Positions 19,849 to 31,014 of a stretch of 64,000 nt of DNA are shown piece after piece; position 1 is the stretch's first letter, and every line of letters starts with the position of its first letter. This stretch comes from Amycolatopsis sulphurea. GTDB taxonomy: Bacteria > Actinomycetota > Actinomycetes > Mycobacteriales > Pseudonocardiaceae. The stretch spans positions 186,001-250,000 of the forward strand of contig NZ_PDJK01000001.1 of the NCBI RefSeq assembly GCF_002564045.1, given 5' to 3'. A program made the translations under genes and the position numbers. Below the pieces are notes generated by a model, which worked only from the letters and a program-made list of their open reading frames with translations, did no database searches and was not told the origin of the DNA.

Positions 19849-20961
19849 TCAGCCCTTCGCTTCTTCCAGCTGGCCGGTCACCGTGTCGAGCAGCTCCTGC
19901 CAGGACTTCTCGAACTTCTCCACACCCTCGTTCTCGAGGGTGACGAACACGTCGGGCACGTCGATCCCGGCAGCGCTCAGCTTGTCGAACACCGCCTGCG
20001 CGTCCTGCCCGCGGCCGGCCACCGTGTCGCCGGTGATCTGCGCGTGGTCGGCGACCGCATCCAGGGTCTTCTCCGGCATCGTGTTCACCACGTCCTTGAC
20101 CACGAGCTGGTCGACGTAGCGGGTGTCGGAGTAGGCCGGGTCCTTCACGCCGGTGGAGGCCCACAGCGGCCGCTGCGCGTTGGCGCCGGCCTCGGCGAGC
20201 GCCTTCCAGCGGTCGGAAGCGAACAGGTCCTCGAAGGCCGCGTACGCCAGCCGCGCGTTCGCGATGGCCGCTTCGCCGAGCAGCGCTTTGGCCTCGTCGG
20301 TGCCCAGAGCGTTCAGCCGCTTGTCCACCTCACTGTCCACACGGGACACGAAGAAGGACGCGACCGAGTGGATGCCCTTGAGGTCGTGACCGTTCGCCTT
20401 CGCCTGCTCCAGGCCGGCGAAGAAGGCCTCGATGACCGCCTGGTACCGCTCGACGGAGAAGATCAGCGTGACGTTGACGCTGATGCCCTCGGCGAGCACC
20501 GCGGTGATCGCGGGCAGGCCCTCGGCGGTCGCCGGGATCTTGATCAGCACGTTCGGCCGGTCGACGGTCTTCCACAGGTCCTTGGCCTCGGCCACCGTCT
20601 TGCCGGTGTCCTTGGCCAGCCGCGGGTCCACCTCGATCGAGACGCGGCCGTCCACGCCGCCGGTGGCGGTGTAGACGTCGCGGAACAGGTCCGCGGCGTT
20701 GCGTACGTCGGTGGTGGTCAGCTCCCGGACGGCGCCGCTGAGGTCCGTGCCGCGGTCGGCGAGTTCCTTGACCTGGGCGTCGTAGGCGGCCCCGTCGGAG
20801 AGCGCGTTCGCGAAGATGGTCGGGTTGGTGGTCACGCCGACGACGTGCTTGCCGCGGACGAGCGCGGCGAGGTTGCCGGTGTTCAGGCGTTCCCGCGAGA
20901 GGTCGTCCAGCCAGATCGAGACGCCGGCCTCGGACAGCTGCGCGAGCCGATCAGTGGTCAT
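19849..20961 (-). CDS. tal: Transaldolase
   Basis: 370 residues. It transfers a dihydroxyacetone unit from sedoheptulose-7-phosphate to glyceraldehyde-3-phosphate. The Schiff-base Lys is in NVLIKIPAT at about residue 141. The N-terminal [19 protein letters not shown] and [14 protein letters not shown], and the [16 protein letters not shown] segment, identify the long actinobacterial transaldolase class. 24 bases separate it from tkt. Confidence 0.97.
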   Translation of the reverse strand: MTTDRLAQLSEAGVSIWLDDLSRERLNTGNLAALVRGKHVVGVTTNPTIFANALSDGAAYDAQVKELADRGTDLSGAVRELTTTDVRNAADLFRDVYTATGGVDGRVSIEVDPRLAKDTGKTVAEAKDLWKTVDRPNVLIKIPATAEGLPAITAVLAEGISVNVTLIFSVERYQAVIEAFFAGLEQAKANGHDLKGIHSVASFFVSRVDSEVDKRLNALGTDEAKALLGEAAIANARLAYAAFEDLFASDRWKALAEAGANAQRPLWASTGVKDPAYSDTRYVDQLVVKDVVNTMPEKTLDAVADHAQITGDTVAGRGQDAQAVFDKLSAAGIDVPDVFVTLENEGVEKFEKSWQELLDTVTGQLEEAKG

Positions 20962-20985
20962 GATGCGGTCCTTTCGGGAAGGAGT

Positions 20986-23091
<2,106 letters not shown>

Positions 23092-23566
23092 TGAACTCGA
23101 ACTCCTGCGTCGATGCGGTTGTGACGGGGGTCCCCGACGGCGGTGCCGGTGCGCACCGCCGGTGTTCTCGATCGCTGGTTCTCAATCGATCCCGAGAGGA
23201 CGATATTCCGGCCGGCGGCGGCGCGCAGGCAGACCGGCGGGCCCCTGCCCGGCAGCCTAGTGGGTAGCGTCGCGCCCGGCTGTCGCGACGGCCGGGCGAG
23301 TACGCCGTCCGCCACCCGTTCCGGCGCTGGTCAGCGGTGCTCCGGCGGGGGCCTTCCGGAATCGCCCGGCGGAGCGGCCCCGGCGACGCGCCGGGCGCCG
23401 GCCGGCGCGAGCGTGACGGAGCAGACACCCCGCGGCGTGTCCCGGCCCCGCGCAGTGTCGCGCGAATCGCCACGGCTACCATCGTTCGCGGGCTGGGTCC
23501 GGCGGATTCACCACTGGCACCACGATCTTCCGGTCCGCCCGGCCCCGAACTGACACAGGGAGTGAA
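23092..23566. promoter_or_regulatory. Divergent intergenic region, tkt operon and ctaB
   Basis: 475 bases without a credible gene. It must contain the promoters of both the pentose-phosphate operon (minus) and ctaB (plus), as in M. tuberculosis. The segment near 23180-23215 is relatively AT-rich (CAATCGATCCCGAGAGGACG, then GATATTCC) and is the best candidate for the tkt promoter. No clear repeat or operator was found. Confidence 0.5.
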
Positions 23567-24547
23567 ATGTCGTTGGTGAACGCTGCGCACGGACGCAGTG
23601 ACGACACCAGCGCCGTACACCCGGACGGTGCACGACCGCACGGGGCCCGGCGAAGCCTCCGCCGGGTGCTCGGCGCCTACGCCGCGCTCGCCAAGCCGCG
23701 GGTGATCGAACTCCTGCTGGTCACCACGATCCCGGCGATGTTCCTGGCCGGGCGCCAGGTGCCGGATCTGTGGCTGGTGCTGGCCACCCTGGTCGGCGGC
23801 ACCATGGCCGCGGGCAGCGCGAACGCGCTCAACTGCGTGATCGACGCGGATATCGACAAGGTCATGAACCGCACCAAGCGGCGCCCGCTGGTCAAGGACT
23901 CGGTGCCCCGGCGCAACGCGCTGGTGTTCGGCCTGGTGCTCGGGGTCGCCTCGGCGGTGGTCCTGTACTTCACGGTGAACCTGCTGTCCGCGATCCTGGC
24001 GATCGTGACGATCCTGTTCTACATCTTCGTCTACACCCTCGGCCTCAAGCGGCGTACCTCGCAGAACGTGGTCTGGGGTGGCGCGGCGGGCTGCATGCCG
24101 GTGGTGATCGGCTGGGCCGCGGTGACCGGCACCGTGCAATGGCCCGCGTTCGTGATGTTCGGCGTCATCTTCTTCTGGACCCCGCCGCACACCTGGGCGC
24201 TGGGCATGAAGTACCGCGAGGACTACGAGCGCGCGGGCGTGCCGATGCTGCCGGTGGTGGCCACCGCGCAGCACGTGGCCCGTCAGATCGTCATCTACTC
24301 GTGGGTGATGGTCGCCTGGACGCTGCTGCTGCTCCCGGTCACCAGCTGGCTGTACGCGACCTTCGCGGTCGTCGCCGGTGCCTGGTTCCTCTTCTACGCG
24401 CACCGCCTGAACGCCGAGGTACGCCGGGGCGTGGAGACCAAGCCGATGGCGCTGTTCCACCGCTCCAACACGTACCTGATGATCGTGTTCGTGGCGCTGG
24501 CGGTCGACGCCGCGATCGGGCTGCCCACGCTCGGCCTGCCCTTCTGA
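23567..24547 (+). CDS. ctaB: Protoheme IX farnesyltransferase (heme o synthase)
   Basis: 326 residues with about nine membrane segments. It adds a farnesyl group to heme b to give heme o for cytochrome oxidase. The prenyl-diphosphate/Mg motif [22 protein letters not shown] and the second acidic loop [13 protein letters not shown] are those of the UbiA-type CtaB family. An N-terminal 30-residue polar extension precedes the first helix. It is divergent from tkt, as in mycobacteria (Rv1451). Its product is the substrate of CtaA, encoded at 31230-32216. Confidence 0.96.
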   Translation: MSLVNAAHGRSDDTSAVHPDGARPHGARRSLRRVLGAYAALAKPRVIELLLVTTIPAMFLAGRQVPDLWLVLATLVGGTMAAGSANALNCVIDADIDKVMNRTKRRPLVKDSVPRRNALVFGLVLGVASAVVLYFTVNLLSAILAIVTILFYIFVYTLGLKRRTSQNVVWGGAAGCMPVVIGWAAVTGTVQWPAFVMFGVIFFWTPPHTWALGMKYREDYERAGVPMLPVVATAQHVARQIVIYSWVMVAWTLLLLPVTSWLYATFAVVAGAWFLFYAHRLNAEVRRGVETKPMALFHRSNTYLMIVFVALAVDAAIGLPTLGLPF

Positions 24548-24572
24548 CCCCTCTGACCCTGCGCTCTGCGGC

Positions 24573-24628
24573 GGGGAATGCCGTAGGCTGGACGGTCTGT
24601 GCCCTCTCGGCCCTCCGCCGCATTCCCC
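24573..24628 (+). promoter_or_regulatory. Inverted repeat upstream of the HelD/HelR-type gene
   Basis: Perfect 9-bp arms GGGGAATGC (24573-24581) and GCATTCCCC (24620-24628) are separated by 38 bases that include a possible -10, TAGGCT (24584-24589). It ends 22 bases before the TTG start. It may be a regulatory site or mRNA hairpin. I could not match it to a known rifamycin-associated element. Confidence 0.45.
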
Positions 24629-24650
24629 GAAGCGAAAGCAGGATTGAGTC

Positions 24651-26927
24651 TTGTCCGTGTCCCCGGACCGGGAAACGAGCCGTGTCTTCGAGGACGGTAC
24701 GTCCGACCATGCCGCCGAGCTGGCGCGTGAGCAGACGTACGTCTCGGCGGTCTACGAAAAGCTCGACATCGAGCGGCGGGACGCCCAGCGCCGTCTCGAC
24801 GAGACGTTGCGGCAGACCGGGCGTACCCCACAGGCCCGTACGGAACGCGACGTCGCCACCACGCTGTACACCGACCGGCTCGCGCAGCTCGGTTCGGTGG
24901 AGCAGGGGCTGTGCTTCGGCAGGCTGGATTTCCTGCCCGGCCGCGAAGAGGAAACCACCTACGTCGGCCGGCTCGGGTTGTTCGACGAGGACGACGACTA
25001 CCGCCCGCTGCTGATCGACTGGCGTGCCCCGGTGGCCCGCCCCTTCTACCTGGCCACGGCCGCCTCGCCGGAGGGCGTGCGCCGGCGGCGGCACCTGCGT
25101 TCGCTGAGCCGCCGGGTGACCGGGTTCGACGACGAGATCCTCGATCTCGGCGCGGCGGACCAGGGCCAGGACCTCGGGCTGGCCGGCGAGGCGGCGTTGC
25201 TGGCCGCGCTGGAGCGCCGTCGCACCGGCGAGATGAACGACATCGTCGCGACCATCCAGGCCGAGCAGGACCGGATCATCCGCGCGCCGCTCGGCGGGGT
25301 GCTGGTGGTGCAGGGCGGGCCGGGCACCGGCAAGACCGCCGTGGCGCTGCATCGCGCGGCCTACCTGCTCTACACCCACCGCCAGCAGCTGACCACGCGT
25401 GGCGTGCTGGTGGTCGGGCCGAACAGCACGTTCCTGCGCTACATCGGCCAGGTGCTGCCGTCCCTCGGTGAGACCGGGGTGCTGCTGGCGACGGTCGGGC
25501 AGCTGTGGCCGGGGCTGGACGCGGTGGGCGTGGAATCGCCGGAGGCGGCCGAGGTGAAGGGCCGGGTGGTGCTGGCCGAGGTGCTGGCCGCCGCCGTCCG
25601 CGACCGCCAGCGGGTGCCGGATCCGGTGCTGGAGATCGAGCACGAGCGGGAAATCCTCAAGCTGGACCGGAAAACCTGCGTGGAGGCGCGGACGCGGGCA
25701 CGCCGTTCACGCCGTCCGCACAACCTCGCGCGCCGGCTGTTCGTGTCCGATGTGCTCGACGCGCTGACCCGGCAGGCCGCGCGGAAGCTGGGGGAGGACC
25801 TGCTCGACGCCCAGGACGTCCAGGACATCCGGGCCGAGCTGGCGGCCAGCCCGGCGGTGGCGGCCGCGCTGACGCGGCTGTGGCCAAAGCTGACCCCGGA
25901 GGGCCTTCTCGACGACCTCTTCGCCGACCCGGCCTACCTGGCCCGCGCCGTGGGGACGCTGCTCACCGACACCGAGCGCGCGCACCTGGAAAGCGGCCGT
26001 GACGCCCAGTGGACGCCCGCCGACGTGCCCTTGCTGGACGAGCTGGCCGAGCTGCTCGGCGCGGACGATTCCGAGGAGCAGGCCCAGAACCGCCGCCGGG
26101 AACGGGTGGAACGCGCGTACGCCGAGGGCGTGCTGGACATCCTCGAACAGGACGAGGAGATCCAGGACGAGGAGATGCTGCGGGTGTCCGACGTGCTCGA
26201 CGCCGAGCTGTTCGCCGAACGGCAGCAGGCGCGCAGCGAGCTGACCGCGGCCCAGCGGGCGGCGCAGGACCGCACCTGGACCTTCGGCCACGTGATCGTC
26301 GACGAGGCACAGGAACTGTCCGCAATGGACTGGCGGCTGCTCATGCGCCGCACTCCGAACCGGTCGATGACCCTGGTCGGCGACGTCGCGCAGACCGGCA
26401 CCGCCGGGGGAGCGCGCAGCTGGGACGAGGTGCTGGCGCCGTATGTGGCCGATCGCTGGCGGCTGGCGCAGCTGAGGGTCAACTACCGGACCCCGGCGGA
26501 GATCATGGCCGTCGCCGCGGACGTGCTCACCGAACTCGGCGGTGACCTCGCCCCGCCGTCCTCGGTGCGGGAGACCGGCGTGGCCCCGTGGAGCAGACGC
26601 AGCACCGACCTGGACGGCGAGCTGCCCGGACTGGTGCGGGCCGAACTGTCCCTTGTGGACGGTGGCACGATCGGGGTACTCGTGCCCGCGGCGCGGCGAA
26701 AGCACCTGCGGGCGTTGCTGGGTGCCGGCGAACGCCTCAGCGTGCTGACCGTGGATCGGGCCAAGGGCCTGGAATTCGACGCGGTGCTGCTGATCGCGCC
26801 GGACGAGATCGTGGCCGAGTCCCCGCGGGGACTGAACGATCTGTACGTGGCACTGACTCGGGCGACCCGCCGGCTCGGCGTGGTCCAGACCGGTGACCCG
26901 GTCCCGGCGCTGCACCGGCTTGGCTAA
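24651..26927 (+). CDS. HelD-family RNA polymerase recycling ATPase (HelR-like)
   Basis: 758 residues of UvrD/Rep-type superfamily 1 ATPase with the HelD layout. An N-terminal coiled-coil arm (about 15-80) and a beta-barrel-like PLLIDWRAPVARPFYLA segment are followed by Walker A GGPGTGKTAVALHRAAYLLY (about 222), the HelD-specific insertion, Walker B VIVDEAQELSAMDWRLLM, motif IV LRVNYRTPAEI and the C-terminal DRAKGLEFDAVLLI / NDLYVALTRATRRL. HelD proteins pull DNA and stalled RNA polymerase apart; the actinobacterial HelR subgroup can displace rifamycin from polymerase. That subgroup assignment is inferred. A TTG start at 24651 follows AGGA; GTG 24657 is an alternative. Monocistronic. Confidence 0.88.
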   Translation: MSVSPDRETSRVFEDGTSDHAAELAREQTYVSAVYEKLDIERRDAQRRLDETLRQTGRTPQARTERDVATTLYTDRLAQLGSVEQGLCFGRLDFLPGREEETTYVGRLGLFDEDDDYRPLLIDWRAPVARPFYLATAASPEGVRRRRHLRSLSRRVTGFDDEILDLGAADQGQDLGLAGEAALLAALERRRTGEMNDIVATIQAEQDRIIRAPLGGVLVVQGGPGTGKTAVALHRAAYLLYTHRQQLTTRGVLVVGPNSTFLRYIGQVLPSLGETGVLLATVGQLWPGLDAVGVESPEAAEVKGRVVLAEVLAAAVRDRQRVPDPVLEIEHEREILKLDRKTCVEARTRARRSRRPHNLARRLFVSDVLDALTRQAARKLGEDLLDAQDVQDIRAELAASPAVAAALTRLWPKLTPEGLLDDLFADPAYLARAVGTLLTDTERAHLESGRDAQWTPADVPLLDELAELLGADDSEEQAQNRRRERVERAYAEGVLDILEQDEEIQDEEMLRVSDVLDAELFAERQQARSELTAAQRAAQDRTWTFGHVIVDEAQELSAMDWRLLMRRTPNRSMTLVGDVAQTGTAGGARSWDEVLAPYVADRWRLAQLRVNYRTPAEIMAVAADVLTELGGDLAPPSSVRETGVAPWSRRSTDLDGELPGLVRAELSLVDGGTIGVLVPAARRKHLRALLGAGERLSVLTVDRAKGLEFDAVLLIAPDEIVAESPRGLNDLYVALTRATRRLGVVQTGDPVPALHRLG

Positions 26928-26964
26928 AGTCGCGCTGTTGCCGAAATCGCAGTGCCTCCAGGGA

Positions 26965-26970
26965 TAGGGT
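26965..26970 (+). promoter_or_regulatory. Candidate -10 box for a leaderless FKBP transcript
   Basis: TAGGGT lies seven bases before the ATG at 26978, a spacing that would put transcription start at the start codon. A TTGCCG at 26938-26943 is too far to be an optimal -35. Leaderless mRNAs are common in actinobacteria. Confidence 0.4.
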
Positions 26971-26977
26971 GCTCGGC

Positions 26978-27508
26978 ATGCAGAAAATCGGCAACATCGC
27001 GGCCATGGCGGCCTGCGTGGCGGCGGCGGCCGTCCTGACCGGCTGTGGCGGCGACAGCGGCGCGTCCGCCGGTGCTTCGTCCCCCGCGGCGGCCCCCTCC
27101 CGGGTGTGCACCGCGGATGACCTCAAGACCACGGGCGAGTTCGGCAAGGCCCCGGAGATCACCGTCCCGGACGACTGCACCCCGCCGAAGAAGCTGGTCA
27201 TCAAGGATCTGTCCGCGGGCACCGGCGCCGAGGCGAAGCCGGGCCAGCAGGTGACCATGAACTACACGCTGGTCACCTGGTCGGACAAGAAACAGCTGGA
27301 CAGCTCGTTCGGCAAGGAGCCGTTCTCCCTGAGCCTCGGCGCCGGCGAGGTGATCAAGGGCTGGGACGAGGGCCTGACCGGGATCAAGCAGGGCGGCCGC
27401 CGGCTGCTGATCATCCCGCCGGACCTCGGCTACGGCAAAGGCGGGAACGGTATCGCGCCCAACGAGACACTGGTGTTCGTGGTCGACGCCGTGGCGGTCC
27501 CGGCCTGA
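26978..27508 (+). CDS. FKBP-type peptidyl-prolyl isomerase lipoprotein
   Basis: 176 residues. Residues 1-22 are a signal peptide ending in the lipobox VLTGC, with Cys23 as the predicted lipid-anchored residue. A Ser/Ala-rich linker follows, then an FKBP domain from about residue 70. The domain shows VTMNYTLVTWSDKKQLDSSF, VIKGWDEGLTGIKQGGRRLLIIPPDLGYG and a final TLVFVVDAVAV, the FK506-binding fold with its prolyl-isomerase pocket. It probably assists folding of exported proteins on the outer face of the membrane. ATG 26978 is preferred over GTG 26969 because it gives a proper signal peptide. Confidence 0.93.
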   Translation: MQKIGNIAAMAACVAAAAVLTGCGGDSGASAGASSPAAAPSRVCTADDLKTTGEFGKAPEITVPDDCTPPKKLVIKDLSAGTGAEAKPGQQVTMNYTLVTWSDKKQLDSSFGKEPFSLSLGAGEVIKGWDEGLTGIKQGGRRLLIIPPDLGYGKGGNGIAPNETLVFVVDAVAVPA

Positions 27509-27552
27509 TCCGATCCGTGCGTGCCCCCGCGCGGGGCACGCACGGGCCTGCG

Positions 27553-28524
27553 TCACGGGATCAGCAGCAGCTTGCCGGTGGTACGGCGGCCCTGGAGGTC
27601 TTCGTGCGCACGGCGTGCCTCGGCCAACGGGTAACGGCCGCCGATGCGGATGTCGAGGGAGCCGTCCTGGACCGCGGCGAACAGCTCGTCCGCGCGCCAG
27701 TCCAGCTCTTCGCGCGTTCGCACGTAGTGCGCGGCGGTGGGGCGGGTCAGGTACAGCGAGCCGCCGGAGTTGAGCCGCTGCGGGTCCAGCGGCGGCACCG
27801 GGCCGCTCGCCGCGCCGAACAACGCCAGCGTGCCGCGGATCCGCAGGCTAGCCAAGCTGCCGTCCACAGTGTCCTTGCCGACGCCGTCGTAGACCACGGC
27901 CACGCCTTCGCCGCCAGTCAGCTCGCGCGTGACCGCGGCGAAGTCTTCGCGGTCGTAGCGGATCACGTAGTCCGCACCGGCGCCACGGGCCAGCTGGGCC
28001 TTCTCATCGGTGGACACCGTGCCGATCACGCGCGCGCCGCGCGCCTTCGCGAGTTGTACGAGCAGCAGCCCGACACCGCCGGCAGCTGCGTGCACAAGGA
28101 CGTCGTCGCCCGGCTTCACCTCGTACGTGGACCGCACCAGGTAATGTGCGGTGACGCCCTGCAGCAACGTCGCGGCGGCCACCTCGTCGGAGATTCCTGC
28201 GGGCACCTTCACCGCCACGGCGGCGGGGATCGCCGCGCGCGCAGCGTAGCTGCCCAGGACGCCCTGCCAGGCCACCCGGTCACCAGGGGCGAAACCCGTC
28301 ACGGCTTCGCCGACCTCGGCGACCGTGCCGGCGCCTTCCATGCCCAGCACGAACGGCAGCTCCAGCGGGTAGATGCCCTGACGCTGGTATGTGTCGATGT
28401 AGTTGACGCCTGCCGCGGCGATGTCGACCAGCAGCGTTCCGGCGCCGGGCGGGCCGACGGGGACCTCGCCGGTTTCCAGTACCTCCGGGCCACCAGTCCT
28501 GGTTACCTGCACAACCGTCGGCAT
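27553..28524 (-). CDS. qor: NADPH:quinone reductase (zeta-crystallin type)
   Basis: 323 residues of the zinc-independent medium-chain dehydrogenase family. The N-terminal catalytic domain has GVNYIDTYQRQGIYPLELPFVLGMEGAGTVAEVG. A Rossmann NADPH-binding motif HAAAGGVGLLLVQLAKARGARVIGT lies near residue 145. The C-terminal GRYPLAEARRAHEDLQGRRTTGKLLLIP is typical of QOR. It likely reduces quinones with NADPH. The same gene stands in this order in M. tuberculosis (Rv1454c). It is convergent with the FKBP gene and divergent from the gene at 28621. Confidence 0.92.
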   Translation of the reverse strand: MPTVVQVTRTGGPEVLETGEVPVGPPGAGTLLVDIAAAGVNYIDTYQRQGIYPLELPFVLGMEGAGTVAEVGEAVTGFAPGDRVAWQGVLGSYAARAAIPAAVAVKVPAGISDEVAAATLLQGVTAHYLVRSTYEVKPGDDVLVHAAAGGVGLLLVQLAKARGARVIGTVSTDEKAQLARGAGADYVIRYDREDFAAVTRELTGGEGVAVVYDGVGKDTVDGSLASLRIRGTLALFGAASGPVPPLDPQRLNSGGSLYLTRPTAAHYVRTREELDWRADELFAAVQDGSLDIRIGGRYPLAEARRAHEDLQGRRTTGKLLLIP

Positions 28525-28608
28525 TGCTCCTCCTACGCGAGTTCGGCAGCCTTCCTAGTCCACTATGGCCGAGAACACGACCCTTCCGCGGTACCGGGGG
28601 TGACGGGC

Positions 28609-28614
28609 TAAGCT
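28609..28614 (+). promoter_or_regulatory. Candidate -10 box for a leaderless transcript
   Basis: TAAGCT lies six bases before the GTG at 28621, consistent with leaderless transcription of the two-gene unit. TTCCGC at 28584-28589 is a weak -35 candidate with a 19-base spacer. Confidence 0.4.
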
Positions 28615-28620
28615 CGCGAC

Positions 28621-28947
28621 GTGGCTGAGGAGACCGAGAACACGCCGACCGTGCCCACTGAGCCGACCGCCCGGCAGGTCGCCGCGGCACGGGATTTCGT
28701 GGCCCGGCACGGCAAGCCCTCGCGTGCGGTGGTGGAGAACATCGGCCGGGCGGGTGCCCGGGTGGTGCTCGTCGGCGCGGACGGCGCGCTGGGCGACGTG
28801 CTCGTGGCCGGGACCGAAGCCGGGAACGCGCTGGTCGGGGCGGTCGGAGACCTGGAAGCCGCGGAATGGGACAGCGAGACCGTGAACGCGGTCAAGATCG
28901 GCGCCGCGCACCGGCGCAAGATGGCCGGCCCGCGAGCCGGCCGATGA
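28621..28947 (+). CDS. Conserved-type small hypothetical protein
   Basis: 108 residues, no membrane segment or known motif. An acidic Thr/Pro-rich start (about 1-20) is followed by RQVAAARDFVARHGKPSRAVVENIGRAGARVVLVGADGALGDVLVAG, which looks like an alpha/beta fold, and a basic C terminus. Codon bias matches its neighbours, so it is a real gene. Its stop overlaps the ATG of the ATP-grasp gene (ATGA), which suggests the two are made together. I do not recognise the function. Confidence 0.8.
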   Translation: MAEETENTPTVPTEPTARQVAAARDFVARHGKPSRAVVENIGRAGARVVLVGADGALGDVLVAGTEAGNALVGAVGDLEAAEWDSETVNAVKIGAAHRRKMAGPRAGR

Positions 28948-29810
28948 CCCGCACCGCGTACTTCGCCTCTTGTGCCGCGATGCCCGAGGGCGACGGCGAC
29001 GACGCGATCGTCCTGCCCGCACTTGCCGACCTGGGCTTCACCGTGCACTGGGCGGCCTGGGACGATCCGGCGGCGGGCTTCGCCGAGGCGGACCTGGTGG
29101 TCCTGCGCGCGACCTGGGACTACCCGGACCGCCGCGAAGAGTTCCTCGGCTGGTGCGAAAGCGTTCCGTCCCTGGCGAATCCGGCTCCAGTAGTGCGCTG
29201 GAACACCGACAAGGCCTATCTCGTCGAGCTGCACGACACGGGCGTCCCCACAGTGCCTTCCGAGCTGATCGAGCCGGGTGAGCGGGCGAAGTGGCCGAAG
29301 CAGCCTTTCGTGGTGAAGCCGTCGGTCGGCGCGGGCTCGCACGGCGTGGCGAAGTTCGCCGCCGGGGGCCTGGCGGCCGACGAGCACCTGCGGGGCCTGC
29401 ACGAGGACGGCCGGACCGCGCTCGTGCAGCCGTTTCAGTCCAGTGTGGACACTCAGGGGGAGATCGCCGCGGTGTTCCTCGGCGGGATCTACTCGCACGC
29501 CTTCACCAAGGCGGTCATGTTCGGCTCCGGCCCGGATGCTTCCGGGTTGTACCTGGAGGAACGCCTGGCCGCCGCGGTCCCGGCGCCCGAAGTGCGCGCG
29601 GTGGCCGAGGACGCGCTAGACGCCGCCTGCTCGCTGCTGGGCATCCTGCGCGCGGAGCTGCTGTACGCCCGGGTGGACCTGATCCGCGGGGACGACGGCC
29701 GTCCGCTGATCCTGGAAATGGAGCTGACCGAGCCCACGCTGGGGTTCCGCTACGCGGACGCCGGTGCCCCGCTGCGGTTCGCCTCGGCGGTGCGGCAGCA
29801 GCTGGCCTAA
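28944..29810 (+). CDS. ATP-grasp domain protein, substrate unknown
   Basis: 288 residues. The ATP-grasp elements are QPFVVKPSVGAGSHGVAKF (nucleotide-binding Lys and glycine loop), the acidic VDTQGEIAAVFLGGIYSHAF strand, and the Mg site LLYARVDLIRGDDGRPLILEMELTEPTLGF. The N-terminal part (LRATWDYPDRREEFLGWC and WNTDKAYLVELHDTGVPTVPS) is the pre-ATP-grasp lobe seen in a family of uncharacterised glutathione-synthetase/RimK-like ligases. It would join a carboxylate to an amine or thiol using ATP. Translation is coupled to the small upstream gene. It ends two bases before the convergent desaturase stop. Confidence 0.85.
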   Translation: MTRTAYFASCAAMPEGDGDDAIVLPALADLGFTVHWAAWDDPAAGFAEADLVVLRATWDYPDRREEFLGWCESVPSLANPAPVVRWNTDKAYLVELHDTGVPTVPSELIEPGERAKWPKQPFVVKPSVGAGSHGVAKFAAGGLAADEHLRGLHEDGRTALVQPFQSSVDTQGEIAAVFLGGIYSHAFTKAVMFGSGPDASGLYLEERLAAAVPAPEVRAVAEDALDAACSLLGILRAELLYARVDLIRGDDGRPLILEMELTEPTLGFRYADAGAPLRFASAVRQQLA

Positions 29811-29812
29811 GT

Positions 29813-30802
29813 TCAGCGGATCCGCTTGGCCGCCAGCCGTTCAGGCCGGGGCCAGCGGACCTCGCCGGCCCAGCCGAGGCGTTCGAACAGCCAGATCACC
29901 CGGGCCGAGACGTCCACCTGGCCGCGCAGCACGCCGTGCCGGGCACAGGTCGGGTCGGCGTGGTGGGAGTTGTGCCACGACTCGCCCATGGACAGCAGCG
30001 CCAGCGGCCAGAAGTTCGCCGCGCGGTCGCGGCTGGCGAACGGGCGGTCGCCGATCAGGTGGCAGATCGAGTTCACCGACCAGCTCACGTGGTGCAGGAA
30101 CGCGACGCGCACCAGCCCGGCCCAGAAGAACGCGCTCAGCGCGCCCGGCCAGCCGCCCGAGATCAGCCCGCCGAGCAGTGCGGGCAGCCCGAGGCTGAGC
30201 GTGATCCACAGCCAGAAGAACCGGTTCACCACCCGCAGATCGCGATCCCCGGTCAGATCGGGGGCGAACCGGTCGGCGTTGGTCACCGCGCGGCCGAACA
30301 TCCAGCCCATGTGCGCGTGCCAGAAGCCCCGCACCAGCGCCGCCGGGGAGGTGCCGAACAGCCACGGGGAATGCGGATCGCCCTCCCGGTCGGCGAACGC
30401 GTGGTGCCTGCGGTGGCTGGCCACCCAGAAGATCACCGAACCCTGCACGGCCATGCTGCCCGCCACCGCGAGCGCGATCCGCAGCGGCCGCCCGGCCTTG
30501 AACGCACCGTGGGTGAAATAGCGGTGGTAGCCGACCGTCACCCCGAGGGTGGTGAAGACGTAGAAGACCACCGCCAGGATCACGTCCGTCCACCCGATGC
30601 CCCAGCCCCACAGCAGCGGCACGGCGGCCAGCAGCGCGGCGAACGGCACCAGCAGGAAAGTCTTGAGCACCACCATCTCCAGCGGCCCGCGGCGGCCGGA
30701 GACGAGAGGTTTGGCGGAACTGACGGGGGCGGACGTCAGGGTCCCGGCAAAGTCGGTCGAGGACCCGTGATCAGCAGTGTGCCGTGGCTGCCGCGTCATC
30801 AT
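29813..30802 (-). CDS. Acyl-CoA/acyl-lipid desaturase with an altered 5' end
   Basis: A membrane di-iron desaturase with three His boxes: HRYFTH, HRRHH and HNSHH, plus four hydrophobic segments. It introduces a double bond (probably delta-9) into fatty acyl chains. The native N terminus reads T-S-A-P-V-S-S, but its ATG has been separated by insertion of a MITE-like element: the codon before ACG TCC GCC is now CTG (30739-30737). The nearest upstream in-frame ATG pair lies inside the element (30802-30797), preceded by AGGGCAGG. Translation may therefore start in the element, or at an internal codon such as the Met of GPLEMVVLK. A fusion start of 21 extra residues is my choice with moderate confidence. 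A candidate leader RNA lies further upstream. Confidence 0.85.
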   Translation of the reverse strand: MMTRQPRHTADHGSSTDFAGTLTSAPVSSAKPLVSGRRGPLEMVVLKTFLLVPFAALLAAVPLLWGWGIGWTDVILAVVFYVFTTLGVTVGYHRYFTHGAFKAGRPLRIALAVAGSMAVQGSVIFWVASHRRHHAFADREGDPHSPWLFGTSPAALVRGFWHAHMGWMFGRAVTNADRFAPDLTGDRDLRVVNRFFWLWITLSLGLPALLGGLISGGWPGALSAFFWAGLVRVAFLHHVSWSVNSICHLIGDRPFASRDRAANFWPLALLSMGESWHNSHHADPTCARHGVLRGQVDVSARVIWLFERLGWAGEVRWPRPERLAAKRIR

Positions 30803-31014
30803 CGGCGGTACCTGCCCTCTTCATCGATTGCGTCCGGCACCGGACGATGCGGAGCTATTCGAGGCGCGACCACCTCGTGGTGTACGCCGGACCTGTCCCG
30901 GGTCTGTGAAGGGGCCCTTCACGGACTCAGAGTCTGTGAAGGGCCCCTTCACGGACCTTCACGGACTTCCGCGGGCTGTGCAAGGCCCCTCACACCGACT
31001 TTGCCGACACCCCA
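30738..31014 (+). mobile_element. MITE-like element, copy B (about 277 bp), inside the desaturase 5' end
   Basis: The left end is AGGGTCCCGGCAAAGTCGGT and the right end ACCGACTTTGCCGACACCCC, a near-inverted match. The 12-bp sequence GGGGCGGACGTC flanks it directly on both sides (30726-30737 and 31015-31026), a clear target duplication. Inside are GTGATCAGCAG, CGACCACCTCGTGG, the nested palindrome 30906-30952 and no gene of its own. It supplies the only good upstream ATG now available to the desaturase. Confidence 0.9.

Noticed and set aside
24573-24628. Rifamycin-associated element upstream of the HelR-type gene
   Set aside because: The inverted repeat does not convincingly match the element as I remember it, and I cannot run the comparison.
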